Below, one piece after another: positions 16,720-25,808 of a stretch of DNA of 64,000 nt (its first letter is position 1; each line of letters opens with the position of its first letter). The translations under genes and the position numbers were made by a program. The notes under the pieces are model-generated. The model had not been told where the DNA came from, made no database searches, and saw only the letters and a program-made list of their open reading frames with translations. The stretch covers positions 1-64,000 of the forward strand of contig DJOQ01000050.1 in the NCBI GenBank assembly GCA_002437245.1. The letters are read 5' to 3'. The DNA is from Ruminococcaceae bacterium UBA6434 (GTDB taxonomy: Bacteria; Bacillota; Clostridia; Oscillospirales; Acutalibacteraceae).

Positions 16720-17592
16720 TCAGAGCTTTGAAACAAGCTCCTTTAAATATGCCTTGAAATCGTCCTTGAGCTCGGGGTGGCGCAAGCCCATTTCGCAATT
16801 TGCCTTGAGTATGCCGAGCTTGTTGCCCATATCAAAGCGATTTCCCACAAAGTCAACAGCGTTGAGTCTGCCCTGCTTCGCAAGCGTATTCATAGCCGCC
16901 GTAAAGCCGACCTCGCCGTTTACGGGCGGCGTGTTTTCGATTATTCCGAATATTTCCGGCGGCATTACAACTCTGCCGAGAATCGAGTAGCACGACATAA
17001 TCTCGGAAAGCGACGGCTTTTCAAGCATATCGTGAACCTGCATGACATTCTTTTCGAGCGGTGTTACGTCGAGTGTGCAGTATTTGGGAACGTCCTCACG
17101 CGGAACCTCCTGCACGCCGACTACGCCGTTGCCGAACTTTTCGTAGACGTCGGTAAGCTGTTTTGTAACGGGATACTCTGCGTCGATAACATCATCGCCG
17201 TAAAGAATTGCAAACGGCTCGTCGCCGACAAAGCTCTTGGCACGGTAAATGGCGTCCGCAAGACCCTTTGTCTCTTTTTGACGTTTGAAATAAATATCGG
17301 CGATGTCGGAGCACGCAAGCACACTCTCGTAGAGGTCGCGCTTTGCCGCGTTGCCCTCAAGATTTTTTTCAAGCTCAAACGAGTGGTCGAAATGGTCCTC
17401 GATAGCGCCCTTGCCGCGGTTTGTAATTATAAGAATATCGGTGATTCCTGCCGCAGCCGCCTCTTCAACGATATACTGTATCGCGGGCTTGTCAACAATG
17501 TTGAGCATTTCTTTCGGTACCGACTTTGACGCCGGCAAAACCCTTGTGCCGAGACCTGCCGCGGGAATTACGGCTTTTGTTATCTTTTTCAT
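16720..17592 (-). CDS. galU: UTP-glucose-1-phosphate uridylyltransferase
   Basis: A 290-residue enzyme making UDP-glucose from UTP and glucose-1-phosphate, for cell-surface glycans and glycolipids. The nucleotide-binding N-terminus VIPAAGLGTRVLPASK (about residues 8-23) and PKEMLNIVDKPAIQYIVEEA are characteristic, as is the later ILYGDDVI and the GEVGFTAAMN stretch. The length is standard for the short bacterial GalU. GGAGA precedes the ATG. It is the last gene of the minus-strand operon, 40 bp after the DUF2628 gene. Confidence 0.95.
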   Translation of the reverse strand: MKKITKAVIPAAGLGTRVLPASKSVPKEMLNIVDKPAIQYIVEEAAAAGITDILIITNRGKGAIEDHFDHSFELEKNLEGNAAKRDLYESVLACSDIADIYFKRQKETKGLADAIYRAKSFVGDEPFAILYGDDVIDAEYPVTKQLTDVYEKFGNGVVGVQEVPREDVPKYCTLDVTPLEKNVMQVHDMLEKPSLSEIMSCYSILGRVVMPPEIFGIIENTPPVNGEVGFTAAMNTLAKQGRLNAVDFVGNRFDMGNKLGILKANCEMGLRHPELKDDFKAYLKELVSKL

Positions 17593-17632
17593 AATATCTC
17601 ATCTCCTGATTTAATTGGATATGTGATTGTTT

Positions 17633-18634
17633 TTACATTAAAAACCGTGCAAGAACTACGGACAGCGCGTTTGTGCAGGCGATATAAAGAAGCACGGACG
17701 CCATAAGCCACATGAACGAAACTCCGCCGCTCCTGAAGAGCGAAATGCGGTACTGCTCGGGATTTTGGCTGAGCTTGCGTATTTCATAGACGCTTTTTTC
17801 CGCCTTTTTGGCGTAAAGATAATTGGCACAAAGTCCTGCCGCCGCATGAACGAGCAGCACAAGGACATTTGAAACAATGTTGGCAGGCAGCTTTTCGTAC
17901 TCCTCATATGCCGCCATCATATCCTCAGCAGAGGCTTTGCCGTTTGTGTAATTCTCATAGACCTGCATAACATTGTTGCTTGCCGCCATAACCGATTTTG
18001 TGGTGCACGCACCCGATATGACAAGCAAAACCGCAATAAATATGCAGCCGATATTTTGCATTTTGCGGTAGAAAAACCAATACGGCGCAAAGAAGAACGC
18101 CGCCCAGTTCCACGACAGTTTCTTTTTTTCCTGCTGCATTTTGTAGAACTTGGGGATATAAGACTGCGCATTCACACCTATAAATTCGGCTGTGTCGCCT
18201 ACGGTATTTCTGCCGAGCATATCCATGGGCGAAATATTAACTACCTTGCCGAACGGCTGATTATCCATATTCGGAAGCTCAACAGGCGGTATAAACGCCT
18301 TGCCGCCGTTCTGATTGTTATAGAGCCTTGCTCCGCAGTTAAGGCAGTTCGGCTCCTCCGCCGGATTTTCTCTGCCGCACACAGGGCAAAAAACAACCTT
18401 GTGACCGTCGTCGTTTGCATTTTGACCGACATTCGGTTTCTTCTCTTCTGCACGTGCCGTTTCCTCCGGCTTCCACTCAAAGTTTTCGCCGTGTCGGCTT
18501 TCGTTTACACAGTGCCCTGCGGTCTTATAGCATTCTCTGTGGTACGGTGTTCCGCACTCCGGGCAAACGACTATATCGTCGCCGTCACAAAATTCCTTGC
18601 CGCATATGGGGCAATGCTGTCCTCTGTAATCCAT
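17633..18634 (-). CDS. RING-like/zinc-ribbon membrane protein with DUF2628 domain
   Basis: A 333-residue membrane protein of unknown function. The N-terminus carries a prokaryotic RING-like cluster, CPICGKEFCDGDD followed by CPECGTPYHREC (about residues 8-36). A second zinc ribbon follows, CPVCGRENP and CLNCG (about 83-102). A linker leads to a DUF2628 domain (from about residue 155) that contains SWNWAAFFFAPYWFFYRKM and several membrane helices, including a cluster near the C-terminus. Such proteins are common in Clostridia. AAGGTG precedes the ATG. It lies between purB and galU in the same operon. Confidence 0.8.
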   Translation of the reverse strand: MDYRGQHCPICGKEFCDGDDIVVCPECGTPYHRECYKTAGHCVNESRHGENFEWKPEETARAEEKKPNVGQNANDDGHKVVFCPVCGRENPAEEPNCLNCGARLYNNQNGGKAFIPPVELPNMDNQPFGKVVNISPMDMLGRNTVGDTAEFIGVNAQSYIPKFYKMQQEKKKLSWNWAAFFFAPYWFFYRKMQNIGCIFIAVLLVISGACTTKSVMAASNNVMQVYENYTNGKASAEDMMAAYEEYEKLPANIVSNVLVLLVHAAAGLCANYLYAKKAEKSVYEIRKLSQNPEQYRISLFRSGGVSFMWLMASVLLYIACTNALSVVLARFLM

Positions 18635-18678
18635 TTACATTCACCTTTGCGAAAGTATTTTACTTTCTCCCACTTTTT

Positions 18679-20109
18679 TCAGACCCTTATTTCAACCTGA
18701 ATTCCCAAAAGGTCCTTGTATTTTTCGAGAACCGGCTTTACGTCGTTCTCTATAAATTCCGTAACCTGCTGCGGCGCTCTGCCGATGAAGTTTTCGGGCT
18801 TTAACTGCGCCTTGATTTCGTCAAGCGTAAGCGAAAAAACGGGGTCGGCGGCTATTCTTTCGGCTAAATCGTTGGGCTTGCCCTCGGTTTTTACCACTGC
18901 GCCTGCCGCCATGGAGTGACGGCGTATCTCCTCGTGAAGAGTCTGGCGGTTGCCGCCCTTTTTGACCGCTTCCATAAGGATATTCTCCGTAGCCATAAAC
19001 GGGAGCTCGTCGTTTAAATGCTTTTCTATCATCTTGGGGTATACGACAAGTCCGCTGACTATGTTGATGTAAAGCTCCAAAATCGCGTCGGTCGCGAGGA
19101 ACCCCTCGGCTATGCTTATGCGCCTGTTTGCCGAATCGTCAAGAGTTCTCTCGAGCCACTGCGTACCCGCGGTAATCGACGGGTTTATGACGTTTGCCAT
19201 AACGTAGCGTGAAAGAGACGTAATTCTCTCGCTGCGCATGGGGTTGCGCTTATAAGCCATTGCCGACGAGCCTATCTGATTTTTTTCAAACGGCTCCTCT
19301 ATTTCTTTCATATGCTGTAAAAGTCTTAAATCGTTTGAGAATTTAGACGCCGACTGAGCTATTCCGCTGAGCACAAAGAGCACCTGCGAATCAAGCTTTC
19401 TCGAATAGGTCTGACCGGAAACGCTGAAGCAGGACGAAAATCCCATCTTCTCGGCTATCTTTTTGTCGAGAGCCTTAATTTTTTCGTCGTCGCCGTCAAA
19501 CAGGTCAACAAAGCTTGCCTGAGTTCCCGTAGTGCCCTTGGAACCGAGCAGTTTCATCTGCGAAAGCTGAAATTCGAGCGCCGTCAGGTCCATTAAAATA
19601 TCCTGCGTCCAAAGGGTTGCGCGTTTACCCACCGTTGTGGGCTGTGCCGGCTGGAAATGCGTAAACGCAAGGCACGGCATATTTTTGTATTCGTCGGCAA
19701 AGGACGAAAGCTTCGCTATCAAATTGACAAGCTTTTTTCTGAGCAGCTTTAAGCCCTCGGTCATAACTATTACGTCCGTATTGTCGCCGACATAGCATGA
19801 GGTTGCGCCGAGGTGAATTATTCCCTCCGCCTTGGGGCACTGCGCGCCGTATGCGTGAACGTGCGCCATAACGTCGTGGCGAACCTTTTTTTCCTCCGCT
19901 TCGGCAACGTCGTAATTTATATCGTCCGCATGGGACTTCATTTCGTTTATCTGCTCGTCGGTAATGTTAAGACCGAGCTCCTTTTCGCTCTCGGCGAGAG
20001 CTATCCAGAGCCGCCTCCACGTTTTGAACTTATAATCGGGAGAGAAAAGGTATTTCATCTCTTTGCTCGCATAGCGCGAATTAAGGGGACTTTCGTAAAC
20101 ATCCTTCAT
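18679..20109 (-). CDS. purB: Adenylosuccinate lyase
   Basis: A 476-residue enzyme of purine synthesis that cleaves SAICAR and adenylosuccinate, releasing fumarate. The fumarate-lyase signature SSAMAYKRNPMRSE (about residues 287-300) is present, with the mobile catalytic-loop serine, and HLGATSCYVGDN and TRHFQPAQPTT-like segments earlier. The length and the tetrameric PurB type with a long N-terminal region resemble the eukaryote-like/Clostridial form. ATG 20109 is chosen; a GTG four codons upstream is possible, and no strong ribosome site is visible. It sits after dapL in the long operon that also contains guaB. Confidence 0.93.
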   Translation of the reverse strand: MKDVYESPLNSRYASKEMKYLFSPDYKFKTWRRLWIALAESEKELGLNITDEQINEMKSHADDINYDVAEAEEKKVRHDVMAHVHAYGAQCPKAEGIIHLGATSCYVGDNTDVIVMTEGLKLLRKKLVNLIAKLSSFADEYKNMPCLAFTHFQPAQPTTVGKRATLWTQDILMDLTALEFQLSQMKLLGSKGTTGTQASFVDLFDGDDEKIKALDKKIAEKMGFSSCFSVSGQTYSRKLDSQVLFVLSGIAQSASKFSNDLRLLQHMKEIEEPFEKNQIGSSAMAYKRNPMRSERITSLSRYVMANVINPSITAGTQWLERTLDDSANRRISIAEGFLATDAILELYINIVSGLVVYPKMIEKHLNDELPFMATENILMEAVKKGGNRQTLHEEIRRHSMAAGAVVKTEGKPNDLAERIAADPVFSLTLDEIKAQLKPENFIGRAPQQVTEFIENDVKPVLEKYKDLLGIQVEIRV

Positions 20110-20226
20110 AGTAATTCCCACAGCCTTTCGATATGCATATATTTTGACGGTTTCCCGAAAAGCCCCGCTCCGGGTAAAAAGAGGTGCGCGGCGATTTCGG
20201 AATTTTATAAAAGAGAGCGAATTTAA

Positions 20227-21444
20227 TTACTTCGCAAAATAATTTTTAATTCTGGCAACCGCCTTTTCGGTGTTTTCGGTGGTTCCGAACGCGGTAAGAC
20301 GGAAGTATCCCTCGCCTGCGGGGCCGAAGCCTTCGCCGGGTGTTCCGACTACCTGCAGCTTTTCGAGAAGAAGGTCAAAGAAATCCCAGCTCTTCATATT
20401 ATCGGGAGTTTTGAGCCATACATACGGAGAGTCCACGGCGCCGTAAACGGTAAAGCCGCAGTCGCGGAGTCCGTTATATATAATCTTTGCATTTTTACGG
20501 TAATATGCGAGTATCTCTTGAATTTGCTTTTTGCCCTCGTCCGAATAAACAGCCTCTGCGGCTCTTTGGGTGATATACGAAACGCCGTTGAACTTTGTTG
20601 CCTGACGGCGCGCCCACATACCGTTGAGCTCTGTTCCGCCGAATTTGAGGTCATGGGGAACTACGGTGTAGCCGCAGCGCACTCCCGTAAAGCCTGCGGT
20701 CTTTGAAAAGCTCTTGAATTCAATGGCGCAGGTCTTTGCACCCTCTATTTCATAAATCGAATGGGGAACGTCGTCCTCGGTTATAAACGCTTCATATGCC
20801 GCGTCGTAGAGGATAACCGCACCCTCGCGGTTTGCATAATCCACCCACTTTTTGAGTTCTTCCTTTTTAATGGGCATACCCGTGGGATTGTTGGGGAAGC
20901 AGAGATATATAATATCTACGTGCTGCGTCGGAATAAGCGGCAGGAAGTTATTTTCGGCGGTGCAGGGCATATAGTAGATGTTTGACCACTTGCCCTCGGC
21001 GTTTTTCTCGCCCGAACGGCCCGACATTACGTTTGTGTCAACATATACCGGGTAAACCGGGTCGCATATCGCAACCTTGTTGTCAAGCGAAAAGATGTCG
21101 CCTATGTTGCCCGTGTCGCTCTTTGCACCGTCGGACACGAATATTTCGGAATTGTCAAGCTCAATGCCGCGCGCTTTGTAGTCGTTTTCGTTTATCGCGT
21201 TCAAAAGGAAGTCGTAGCCGTACTCCGGCGGATAGCCGCGGAACGTCTTTTCGTCAGCCATTTCGTCAACAGCCTTGTGCATAGCCTCAATGCAGGCAGG
21301 CGCAAGCGGTCTTGTGACGTCGCCGATACCGAGTCTTATTATCTCCTTATCGGGATTGGCTTTTGTATAAGCCTTTACCTTTTTTGCGATATTTGAAAAG
21401 AGGTAACTGCTTTCGATTTTAAGGAAGTTTTCGTTAATATTCAT
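20227..21444 (-). CDS. dapL: LL-diaminopimelate aminotransferase
   Basis: A 405-residue PLP enzyme that converts tetrahydrodipicolinate directly to LL-diaminopimelate, bypassing the succinyl or acetyl steps. The N-terminus (NENFLKIESSYLF, RLGIGDVTRPL) and FRGYPPEYGYDFL are characteristic of DapL. The PLP-binding lysine lies in SFSKTAGFTGVR. GGAGG precedes the ATG. It is followed by purB and preceded by dapF with only 23 bp between, so the two DAP steps are co-expressed. This supports a DAP-containing peptidoglycan. Confidence 0.96.
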   Translation of the reverse strand: MNINENFLKIESSYLFSNIAKKVKAYTKANPDKEIIRLGIGDVTRPLAPACIEAMHKAVDEMADEKTFRGYPPEYGYDFLLNAINENDYKARGIELDNSEIFVSDGAKSDTGNIGDIFSLDNKVAICDPVYPVYVDTNVMSGRSGEKNAEGKWSNIYYMPCTAENNFLPLIPTQHVDIIYLCFPNNPTGMPIKKEELKKWVDYANREGAVILYDAAYEAFITEDDVPHSIYEIEGAKTCAIEFKSFSKTAGFTGVRCGYTVVPHDLKFGGTELNGMWARRQATKFNGVSYITQRAAEAVYSDEGKKQIQEILAYYRKNAKIIYNGLRDCGFTVYGAVDSPYVWLKTPDNMKSWDFFDLLLEKLQVVGTPGEGFGPAGEGYFRLTAFGTTENTEKAVARIKNYFAK

Positions 21445-21467
21445 TTTGTCCTCCGTAACAAATTAAA

Positions 21468-22313
21468 TTATACGTCTATGTCGCCCGTGCAGACTTCGGC
21501 GGCGGGGCCGGTCATCAGCACATTGCCGTCGTTTGTCCAATTGATATAGAGCGTACCGCCTATAAGATTTACCTTTATGTCGGTATTTCTGAGGCAGTAG
21601 CCGTTAAGCACGCTTGCCACGGCGGCGGCGCAGGCGCCCGTACCGCAGGCGAGTGTTTCGCCCGAACCGCGCTCCCATACACGCATATCAAATTCGGTTT
21701 CGCTTATTATATGTATAAATTCGGTGTTCACCCTGTCGGGGAACATCTCATTGTTTTCAAAAACAGGACCTATTTTTGTGAGGTCAAGCGTTTTTACGTC
21801 GTCCACATAGGTAATGCAGTGCGGATTGCCCATTGAAACGCACGTAACGGTTTTGTCGCCCAATTCGCCGCCGAGGTGCAGCGTTTCGCCCACAACCTTG
21901 TCACCCTCAAACAGCGTGGGGATTTCTTTGCCTGCGAGAACAGGAGCACCCATATCGACTCTGGCGCTTTTTACCTTGCCGTCGTCGCCCTTGAAAATCT
22001 TTATATATTTGATTCCGCTGAGCGTTTCAAGCGAAATTTCGTCCTTATTTGTAAGGCCGCGGTCATACACGTATTTTGCAACGCATCTTGTCGCGTTGCC
22101 GCACATTTTTGCCCTTGAACCGTCGGCGTTGTAAATATCCATTTTAAAATCGGCTGTGTCGCTCGGCTCTATTAAAACAAGCCCGTCGGAGCCTATTCCG
22201 AAATGTCTGTCGCTGACCTTTATTGCCACGCTCTCGGGGTCGGAAACCTTTTCTTCAAAACAATTTACGTATATGTAATCGTTTCCTGCGCCCTGCATCT
22301 TTGTAAACTTCAA
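21468..22313 (-). CDS. dapF: Diaminopimelate epimerase
   Basis: A 281-residue enzyme that converts LL- to meso-diaminopimelate for lysine and peptidoglycan. The two catalytic cysteines lie in MCGNATRC and ACGTGACAAA, and the N-terminus KFTKMQGAGNDYIYV is typical. A TTG at 22313 is preferred as start because it gives the family's usual N-terminus and lies just after GAGGTGG. The GTG at 22322 would itself be part of that ribosome site. It lies 20 bp after the ANTAR gene and 23 bp before dapL. Confidence 0.95.
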   Translation of the reverse strand: MKFTKMQGAGNDYIYVNCFEEKVSDPESVAIKVSDRHFGIGSDGLVLIEPSDTADFKMDIYNADGSRAKMCGNATRCVAKYVYDRGLTNKDEISLETLSGIKYIKIFKGDDGKVKSARVDMGAPVLAGKEIPTLFEGDKVVGETLHLGGELGDKTVTCVSMGNPHCITYVDDVKTLDLTKIGPVFENNEMFPDRVNTEFIHIISETEFDMRVWERGSGETLACGTGACAAAVASVLNGYCLRNTDIKVNLIGGTLYINWTNDGNVLMTGPAAEVCTGDIDV

Positions 22314-22333
22314 AGAAACCACCTCGTTCTGTA

Positions 22334-22864
22334 CTAATCTTCTTCGAGAATTTTTCTCGCGACGTCCATAAGGCGGACGCCCTGTTCCATACTCATTTTC
22401 TGAATTTTTTTGTGCGCCTCACGCTCCGAGATGCCGTAATTTTCACAAAGGCGCTGTTTTGCCAATGTCAAAAGGTCATTTTCCTCGGCGGAGCGCGTTT
22501 TTTTGCGCGTTGTAATTTCGCTTGATATCTGAACAAGAGTTCTGACCGCGGAAATAAATTCAAGCCTGTCGAGCGGCATTGTAAGCTCCACCATATTGCT
22601 GACGAAGCCCTGATATGCGTCCGACGACGAGGCCAAATGCACAACGTCGAAGCCCGGGGGAAGCGTTTCCGCAAGAGACACAGCCGCCATATTATCCGAC
22701 AATTTGCCGCACACCACTACCGCGTCCGGTCTGATGCTCGCATAAGAGAGCACCTCGGCGCCGGACTGATATACCGCCGAAACAAAGAGTAATTCGCGCT
22801 GCAAAATATTCTTTATATGCTCTGCGGATTTGCGGTTTGCACTTGCAATTATGATGTCTCTCAT
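22334..22864 (-). CDS. ANTAR-domain RNA-binding regulator with degenerate receiver
   Basis: A 176-residue protein. The N-terminal about 120 residues resemble a CheY-like receiver, but where the phospho-accepting aspartate is expected (after RPDAVVVC) there is no Asp, so it is unlikely to be phosphorylated. The C-terminal about 55 residues are an ANTAR domain, including LAKQRLCENYGISEREAHKK, which in this family binds paired RNA hairpins and prevents transcription termination. The ribosome site is weak. It sits between glyA and dapF in the operon. It may control leaders elsewhere in the genome; its target is unknown. Confidence 0.85.
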   Translation of the reverse strand: MRDIIIASANRKSAEHIKNILQRELLFVSAVYQSGAEVLSYASIRPDAVVVCGKLSDNMAAVSLAETLPPGFDVVHLASSSDAYQGFVSNMVELTMPLDRLEFISAVRTLVQISSEITTRKKTRSAEENDLLTLAKQRLCENYGISEREAHKKIQKMSMEQGVRLMDVARKILEED

Positions 22865-22910
22865 CGCTCGGCGGCCGATGCCTCCCCCCGTTCTTCGCTT
22901 TAGTTAAAAA

Positions 22911-24164
22911 TTATCTGTAAAGGGGATGGCGCGCGCAAATATCATTTACGCCCTCCCTGATGTAATCTGCCTTGCTTTCAAAATCGGTGGCGCAAAGAGA
23001 GATATATTCGGCGATTTTTTCCATATCGGCTTCATCAAGGCCGCGTGTGGTGACCGCCGGAGTTCCGACTCTGATACCGCTCGTAACAAACGGCTTTTCG
23101 GGGTCGTTGGGTATTGCGTTTTTGTTGGCGGTGATGTAAACCTCGTCCAGTCTGTGCTCAAGCTCTTTGCCCGTTATGTGAAGCGAGCGAAGGTCCAGGA
23201 GCAAAAGGTGATTGTCGCTGCCGCCCGAAACCATATCGACGCCGTATTTTGTAAGTCCCTTTGCGAGAGCCTTGCAGTTATCGAGAACCTTTTGCTGATA
23301 CTCTTTGAATTCGGGTTTTAAAGCCTCGCCGAAGCAAACCGCCTTGCCTGCGATTATATGCATAAGAGGGCCGCCCTGAGTGCCGGGGAATATAGCCTTG
23401 TTTACGGCCTTTGCTATATCCTCGTCGTTGCAGAGAATCATACCGCCGCGCGGTCCGCGGAGAGTTTTGTGGGTTGTTGTTGTGACAACGTCCGCATACG
23501 GAACGGGTGACGGGTGAAGCCCCACAGCCACAAGGCCTGCTATGTGCGCCATATCCACCATAAGGTATGCGCCGACTTTTTTGGCTATTTCGGAAATTCT
23601 CTTGAAGTCGATAATGCGCGGATAAGCCGAGGCTCCCGCAACAATCATCTTGGGCTTGCAGGAGATTGCCTTCTGCTCAAATTCGTCGTAGTCTATATAT
23701 CCTTCGGAGTTTACGCCGTAGGGTACAAAATTAAAATATTTACCCGACATATTTACGGGTGAACCGTGGGTAAGGTGACCGCCCTCGGCGAGATTCATAC
23801 CCATTACGGTGTCGCCGGGAGTAAGAAGCGCAAAGTAGACCGCCATATTTGCCTGAGCGCCCGAATGAGGCTGAACGTTTGCGAATTTTGCACCGAAAAG
23901 CTCTTTAGCTCTGTCGCGCGCTATGTTTTCGACAATATCGACATATTCACAGCCGCCGTAGTAGCGCTTGCCGGGATAGCCCTCGGCATATTTATTTGTG
24001 AGGACGCTGCCCATAGCCGCCATAACTGCCGGCGAAACAATGTTTTCACTCGCGATAAGCTCAATGTTTCTCTGCTGACGGGCAAGCTCCAAAGCCATTG
24101 CCTTGCCTACTTCTTCGTCATATTTTGATACGAACCCTATCGTATCCATCATATCTGCGTACAT
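22911..24164 (-). CDS. glyA: Serine hydroxymethyltransferase
   Basis: A 417-residue PLP enzyme interconverting serine and glycine with transfer of a one-carbon unit to tetrahydrofolate, feeding purine synthesis. The PLP lysine lies in TTTTHKTLRGPRGG (about residues 223-236). NLAEGGHLTHGS, GAQANMAVYFA and KYAEGYPGKRYYGG are family hallmarks. AAGGAG precedes the ATG. No terminator separates it from guaB, 39 bp upstream, so both are probably on one transcript. Confidence 0.97.
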   Translation of the reverse strand: MYADMMDTIGFVSKYDEEVGKAMALELARQQRNIELIASENIVSPAVMAAMGSVLTNKYAEGYPGKRYYGGCEYVDIVENIARDRAKELFGAKFANVQPHSGAQANMAVYFALLTPGDTVMGMNLAEGGHLTHGSPVNMSGKYFNFVPYGVNSEGYIDYDEFEQKAISCKPKMIVAGASAYPRIIDFKRISEIAKKVGAYLMVDMAHIAGLVAVGLHPSPVPYADVVTTTTHKTLRGPRGGMILCNDEDIAKAVNKAIFPGTQGGPLMHIIAGKAVCFGEALKPEFKEYQQKVLDNCKALAKGLTKYGVDMVSGGSDNHLLLLDLRSLHITGKELEHRLDEVYITANKNAIPNDPEKPFVTSGIRVGTPAVTTRGLDEADMEKIAEYISLCATDFESKADYIREGVNDICARHPLYR

Positions 24165-24203
24165 TTCTTACTCCTTATTTTTTATTTTCACGCCGATTCC
24201 GAA

Positions 24204-25670
24204 TTATAAATTAACGGAATAGTTGGGCGCCTCTTTTGTGATAAATACATCGTGCGGATGGCTCTCTTTGAGACCTGCGTTGGTTATTCTTATAAACTTC
24301 GTCTTGGTCTGAAGCTCGGATATGTTTTTGCAGCCGCAATAGCCCATACCGGATTTAAGTCCGCCCATCATCTGGAAGATGGTGTCGGAGAGTGTTCCCT
24401 TATAAGGAACTCTGCCCTCGATTCCCTCGGGAACAAGCTTTTTGTTGTCCTCCTGGAAATATCTGTCCTTAGAGCCGTTGTTCATGGCGGCTATACTGCC
24501 CATTCCGCGGTAAACCTTAAAGCGTCTGCCCTGATAAATTTCGCTGTCTCCGGGGGACTCCTCGCAGCCTGCGACAAGCGAGCCTACCATAACCGCCGAA
24601 GCGCCTGCGGCGATAGCCTTGACTATTTCGCCCGAATATTTAATGCCGCCGTCGGCAATTATCGAAACGCCGTGCTTTGAAGCCTCGTTTGCGCTGTCGT
24701 ATATGGCGGTTATCTGCGGAACGCCTATACCTGCGACTACGCGCGTGGTGCAGATAGAGCCGGGACCGATACCTACCTTTACGCAGTCCGCACCGGCGTC
24801 GATAAGCGCCTTTGTGCCCTCCGCCGTAGCAACATTGCCGGCTATAAGAGTGATGTTCGGGAACGCCGCCTTTACTTTTGCGACGGATTTCAATATGTTG
24901 TGGCTGTGGCCGTGAGCCGAGTCGAGCGTGAGAACGTCAACGCCTGCTTCTGCGAGAGCCGCCGCACGGTCGAGAACGTCGCTTGTGGCACCGAGAGCCG
25001 CACCGCAGAGAAGTCTGCCGCGTGAATCCCTTGCCGAATTCGGGTACTGAACACTCTTTTCAATATCCTTTATTGTGATAAGTCCCTTTAAGTAGCCGTT
25101 TTCATCGACAAGCGGAAGCTTTTCTATCTTGTGGCGCATAAGAATCTGCTTTGCCTCGTCAAGCGTTGTTCCTATGTGGGAGGTGACGAGGTGGTCTTTT
25201 GTCATAACGCCCGCAATCTCAACATTGTAATCCGACATAAAGCGCATATCGCGGTTTGTAAGTATGCCTACAAGCTTGCCGTCGTCATCGCAGATGGGAA
25301 CGCCCGAAATTCTGTAACGGCGCATAAGCTCGTCCGCTTCTTTGACCGTATTTTGGGGATGCAGGAAAAACGGATTTACTATAACTCCGTTTTCACTTCT
25401 CTTTACCTTGTCCACTTCGTTCTTTTGAGCCTCTACGGACATATTCTTGTGAATTATGCCTATGCCGCCCTCACGCGCTATGGCTATTGCCATTCTCGTT
25501 TCGGTTACGGTATCCATAGCAGCCGTCAGCACCGGTGTGTTAAGCGTGATGTCTTTTGAAAGGCGTGTTGAAACGTCAATATCCTTGGGGAGCACATCGC
25601 TCTCGGCAGGGATAAGCAAAACGTCGTCAAAGGTCAAGCCCTCTTTTGCAAATTTATCATCTTTTGCCAT
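24204..25670 (-). CDS. guaB: IMP dehydrogenase
   Basis: A 488-residue enzyme catalysing the NAD-dependent oxidation of IMP to XMP, the first committed step to GMP. It has the catalytic cysteine in GPGSICTTRVVAG, the N-terminal TFDDVLLIPAESDV, and a pair of inserted CBS domains (about residues 95-215) that sense nucleotides. The start ATG at 25670 is preceded by GGGAGG; an in-frame ATG at 25724 would lie inside the promoter region. It is the first gene of the long operon reaching galU. Confidence 0.97.
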   Translation of the reverse strand: MAKDDKFAKEGLTFDDVLLIPAESDVLPKDIDVSTRLSKDITLNTPVLTAAMDTVTETRMAIAIAREGGIGIIHKNMSVEAQKNEVDKVKRSENGVIVNPFFLHPQNTVKEADELMRRYRISGVPICDDDGKLVGILTNRDMRFMSDYNVEIAGVMTKDHLVTSHIGTTLDEAKQILMRHKIEKLPLVDENGYLKGLITIKDIEKSVQYPNSARDSRGRLLCGAALGATSDVLDRAAALAEAGVDVLTLDSAHGHSHNILKSVAKVKAAFPNITLIAGNVATAEGTKALIDAGADCVKVGIGPGSICTTRVVAGIGVPQITAIYDSANEASKHGVSIIADGGIKYSGEIVKAIAAGASAVMVGSLVAGCEESPGDSEIYQGRRFKVYRGMGSIAAMNNGSKDRYFQEDNKKLVPEGIEGRVPYKGTLSDTIFQMMGGLKSGMGYCGCKNISELQTKTKFIRITNAGLKESHPHDVFITKEAPNYSVNL

Positions 25671-25701
25671 ACTGATATTACCTCCCATTATAGTTAGTAT
25701 T

Positions 25702-25731
25702 ATTATAACATCCGAGTCGGTCATAGTTCAA
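25702..25731 (-). promoter_or_regulatory. Promoter of the guaB-to-galU operon
   Basis: The minus strand reads TTGAAC (25726-25731), 18 bp, then TATAAT (25702-25707). The guaB start is at 25670. A second TATAAT-like hexamer lies about 12 bp downstream. Confidence 0.6.
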
Positions 25732-25744
25732 TACTTAATATTGA

Positions 25745-25775
25745 AAAAACACCTGCCGAGAGGGTAGGTGTTTTT
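25745..25775 (-). terminator. Terminator of the CPBP-tadA-mrp operon
   Basis: A 9-bp stem ACACCTGCC / GGTAGGTGT (one wobble) with a GAGAG loop, flanked by A and T runs. It lies between the end of mrp (25809) and the guaB promoter, and on the minus strand ends in TTTTTT. Confidence 0.85.
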
Positions 25776-25808
25776 GTAGATGTTGTCTCAAGGAGACGGT
25801 TATTTAAT

